Shown here one piece after another: positions 5,195-6,680 of a stretch of DNA of 6,680 nucleotides. The position numbers and the translations under genes are program-made. The notes under the pieces were generated by a model. It did not search any database. It was not told the DNA's origin and saw only the letters and a list, made by a program, of their open reading frames with translations. The stretch is from Dermatophilaceae bacterium (GTDB lineage: Bacteria; Actinomycetota; Actinomycetes; Actinomycetales; Dermatophilaceae). Numbering within the stretch: the stretch's first letter is position 1; every line of letters begins with the position of its first letter. The stretch spans positions 1 through 6,680 of the forward strand of contig JABFXB010000091.1 in NCBI GenBank assembly GCA_013361975.1, given 5' to 3'.

Positions 5195-6680
5195 TCAGTG
5201 GCCGGCGGGGATGGCGGCCTCGTCGTCCTGCCTGGCGCCGGCCTGGCCCGGCTTGGGGCCGAGGTCGACGTGCGGCAGGAAGAACGTCGCGATCACGGCG
5301 AGCACCATGACGGCCGCGGCCGCCAGGAAGACGACCGACATCGAGTCGGCGAAGCCCACGAGGAATGGGCGCGCGAGTCGCGGGTCGAGCTGCTGGATGA
5401 ACGAGCTGTCCTGCAGCGCCGAGCCACCGGCGCCGCGGCCGCCCGCCTGGGCCTGCGCCTGCAGGCCCTCGATGAACGACTTGTTCGTCGCGGGGTCGCC
5501 GCCGGTCGGGTTGCGCAGCGCCGCCCGGAAGTCAGGTGTGGAGGCTGCCCTCTGGAAGGCCTCGCCGATCTTCGTGCCGGCCTGCGAGAAGAGGATCGAT
5601 AGGAACACGGCCGTGCCGAGCGTGCCCCCGATCTGGCGGGTGAAGGTCGCGGACGACGTGGCCACCCCCATGTCGCGACGGTCGACGGCGTTCTGCACGG
5701 CGAGCGTCAGCGGCTGGAAGTTGAAGCCGAGGCCCAGGCCGAAGAAGTACATGCCGACCATGACGAGCCACAGCGCCGTGTCGGCGCTGATGTAGTGGAA
5801 CCCGAAGAGCGACAGCACCAGCAGGAACGCCCCGATGATCGGGAAGTGGCGGTAGCGGCCCGTGCGCGAGATGAGCTGGCCCGAGATGATCGAGCCGCTC
5901 ATGATGCCGAGGGTCATCGGCAGCAGCATGAGGCCGGCCTGGGTCGGCGTCGCGCCCTGGACGATCTGCAGGTAGAGGGGCAGCGCGGCGAGACCACCGA
6001 ACATGCCCATGCCGATGAAGATCGAGGCGACCGAGGCAGCGCCCACCGTGCGGTTGCGGAAGAGTCGCAGCGGCAGCAGCGCCTCCTCACCCATGGCGCG
6101 CTCGATGAGGAAGAACGCGACGAGACCCACGAGCCCGATGGCGTAGCAGAGGATCGAGGTGCCCGAGCCCCAGCCCCACTCGCGGCCCTGCTCGGCGACG
6201 ATGAGCAGCGGCACGACGGCCACGCTGAGCGCGATGGCACCCCAGTAGTCGATGCGGTGGTCGAGGCGGTGGTGGCGCAGGTGCAGCGTGCGCGTCACGA
6301 CGACGAGGGCCGCGATGGCGATCGGCACGTTGACGAGGAACACCCATCGCCAGCCGGTGACGCCGAGCAGGATGTCCTGGCCGGCGAAGAAGCCGCCGAT
6401 GACCGGGCCGAGCACGCTCGAGGTGCCGAAGACGGCCAGGAAGTAGCCCTGGTACTTGGCGCGCTCACGCGGCGGCACGATGTCGCCGATGATCGCGAGC
6501 GACAGCGAGAAGAGGCCGCCGGCGCCGATGCCCTGCACCGCGCGGAACGCCGCGAGCGAGGGGATCGACCAGGCGAGCGTGCAGAGCATCGAGCCGATCG
6601 TGAAGATCGAGATGGCGAAGAGGAAGAACTTCTTGCGCCCGTAGATGTCGGAGAGCTTGCCGTAGAGCGGCGTCGCGATG
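5195..6680 (-). CDS. DHA2-type (14-helix, EmrB/QacA-like) MFS drug exporter, N-terminus beyond right edge
   Basis: 494 residues are visible, ending at TGA 5195-5197; the frame stays open to base 6680, so the ATG at 6589 is internal. Missing are roughly the first helix and part of the second. Seen in order: motif A 'GKLSDIYGRKK' (6661-6629); 'FRAVQGIGAGGLFSLS' with the conserved Arg of helix 4; antiporter motif C in helix 5, 'GTSSVLGPVIGGFFAG'; 'GWRWVFLVNVPI' leading helix 6, highly typical of DHA2 proteins; then eight more hydrophobic segments. A hydrophilic loop of about 78 residues (bases about 5590-5355), rich in Gln, Ala and Gly, precedes the last helix, and the C-terminal tail is charged ('ARQDDEAAIPAGH'). 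Known: DHA2 members export lipophilic cations, antibiotics or dyes by proton antiport; actinobacterial ones often have such an external loop before helix 14. Substrate is unreadable. These genes are commonly controlled by a TetR or MarR regulator, but the upstream region is outside the window. Confidence 0.92.
   Translation of the reverse strand, partial: IATPLYGKLSDIYGRKKFFLFAISIFTIGSMLCTLAWSIPSLAAFRAVQGIGAGGLFSLSLAIIGDIVPPRERAKYQGYFLAVFGTSSVLGPVIGGFFAGQDILLGVTGWRWVFLVNVPIAIAALVVVTRTLHLRHHRLDHRIDYWGAIALSVAVVPLLIVAEQGREWGWGSGTSILCYAIGLVGLVAFFLIERAMGEEALLPLRLFRNRTVGAASVASIFIGMGMFGGLAALPLYLQIVQGATPTQAGLMLLPMTLGIMSGSIISGQLISRTGRYRHFPIIGAFLLVLSLFGFHYISADTALWLVMVGMYFFGLGLGFNFQPLTLAVQNAVDRRDMGVATSSATFTRQIGGTLGTAVFLSILFSQAGTKIGEAFQRAASTPDFRAALRNPTGGDPATNKSFIEGLQAQAQAGGRGAGGSALQDSSFIQQLDPRLARPFLVGFADSMSVVFLAAAAVMVLAVIATFFLPHVDLGPKPGQAGARQDDEAAIPAGH

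Noticed and set aside
6252..6644. Small plus-strand open frames opposite the DHA2 exporter
   Set aside because: Shadows of the minus-strand transporter, which is open and motif-rich to the window edge.

Overview
The window is uniformly GC-rich, densely coded and compact, with overlapping stop/start codons and strong G+C bias at third codon positions. This is typical of a high-GC actinobacterium. The presence of a two-component (alpha/beta) acyl-CoA dehydrogenase pair fits that assignment. Nothing in the window fixes a genus. No tRNA, rRNA, transposase, integrase or CRISPR array is visible.

Layout: (1) bases 1-498, minus strand, hold the N-terminal 166 residues of a phytanoyl-CoA dioxygenase (PhyH)-type Fe(II)/2-oxoglutarate oxygenase that runs off the left edge. 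(2) Bases 499-734 are a divergent control region with several short dyad symmetries. (3) Bases 735-3726, plus strand, are a tightly coupled three-gene operon: an acyl-CoA dehydrogenase alpha-like subunit, an acyl-CoA dehydrogenase beta-like subunit (1-base overlap), and an enoyl-CoA hydratase/isomerase-superfamily protein (4-base overlap). (4) Bases 3821-5020, plus strand, are a 12-helix-type MFS permease. (5) Bases 5021-5194 are a convergent intergenic region with an elaborate nested inverted-repeat structure and a TGGGG tandem tract predicted to form a G-quadruplex. (6) Bases 5195-6680, minus strand, are a DHA2-type (EmrB/QacA-like) MFS drug exporter that runs off the right edge.

How it fits together: the operon looks like one segment of a beta-oxidation-like pathway for an unidentified CoA thioester, perhaps a branched, cyclic or steroid-like acid. 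The two dehydrogenase polypeptides have lost complementary parts of the flavin/catalytic site. They are therefore best read as one heteromeric enzyme with a single Glu base (Glu252) in the alpha subunit. The third protein has the crotonase fold, but both canonical hydratase glutamates are replaced (Asn114, Phe134), so its chemistry is open. The divergent PhyH-type oxygenase may act on the same or a related substrate and may share regulation. The two MFS proteins are probably independent transport functions; their link to the acyl-CoA pathway is proximity only.

Most worth a second look: the nested palindromic element at 5028-5153, built from four copies of one 13-base motif, with the adjacent G-quadruplex tract, and the crotonase homologue with no catalytic glutamates.
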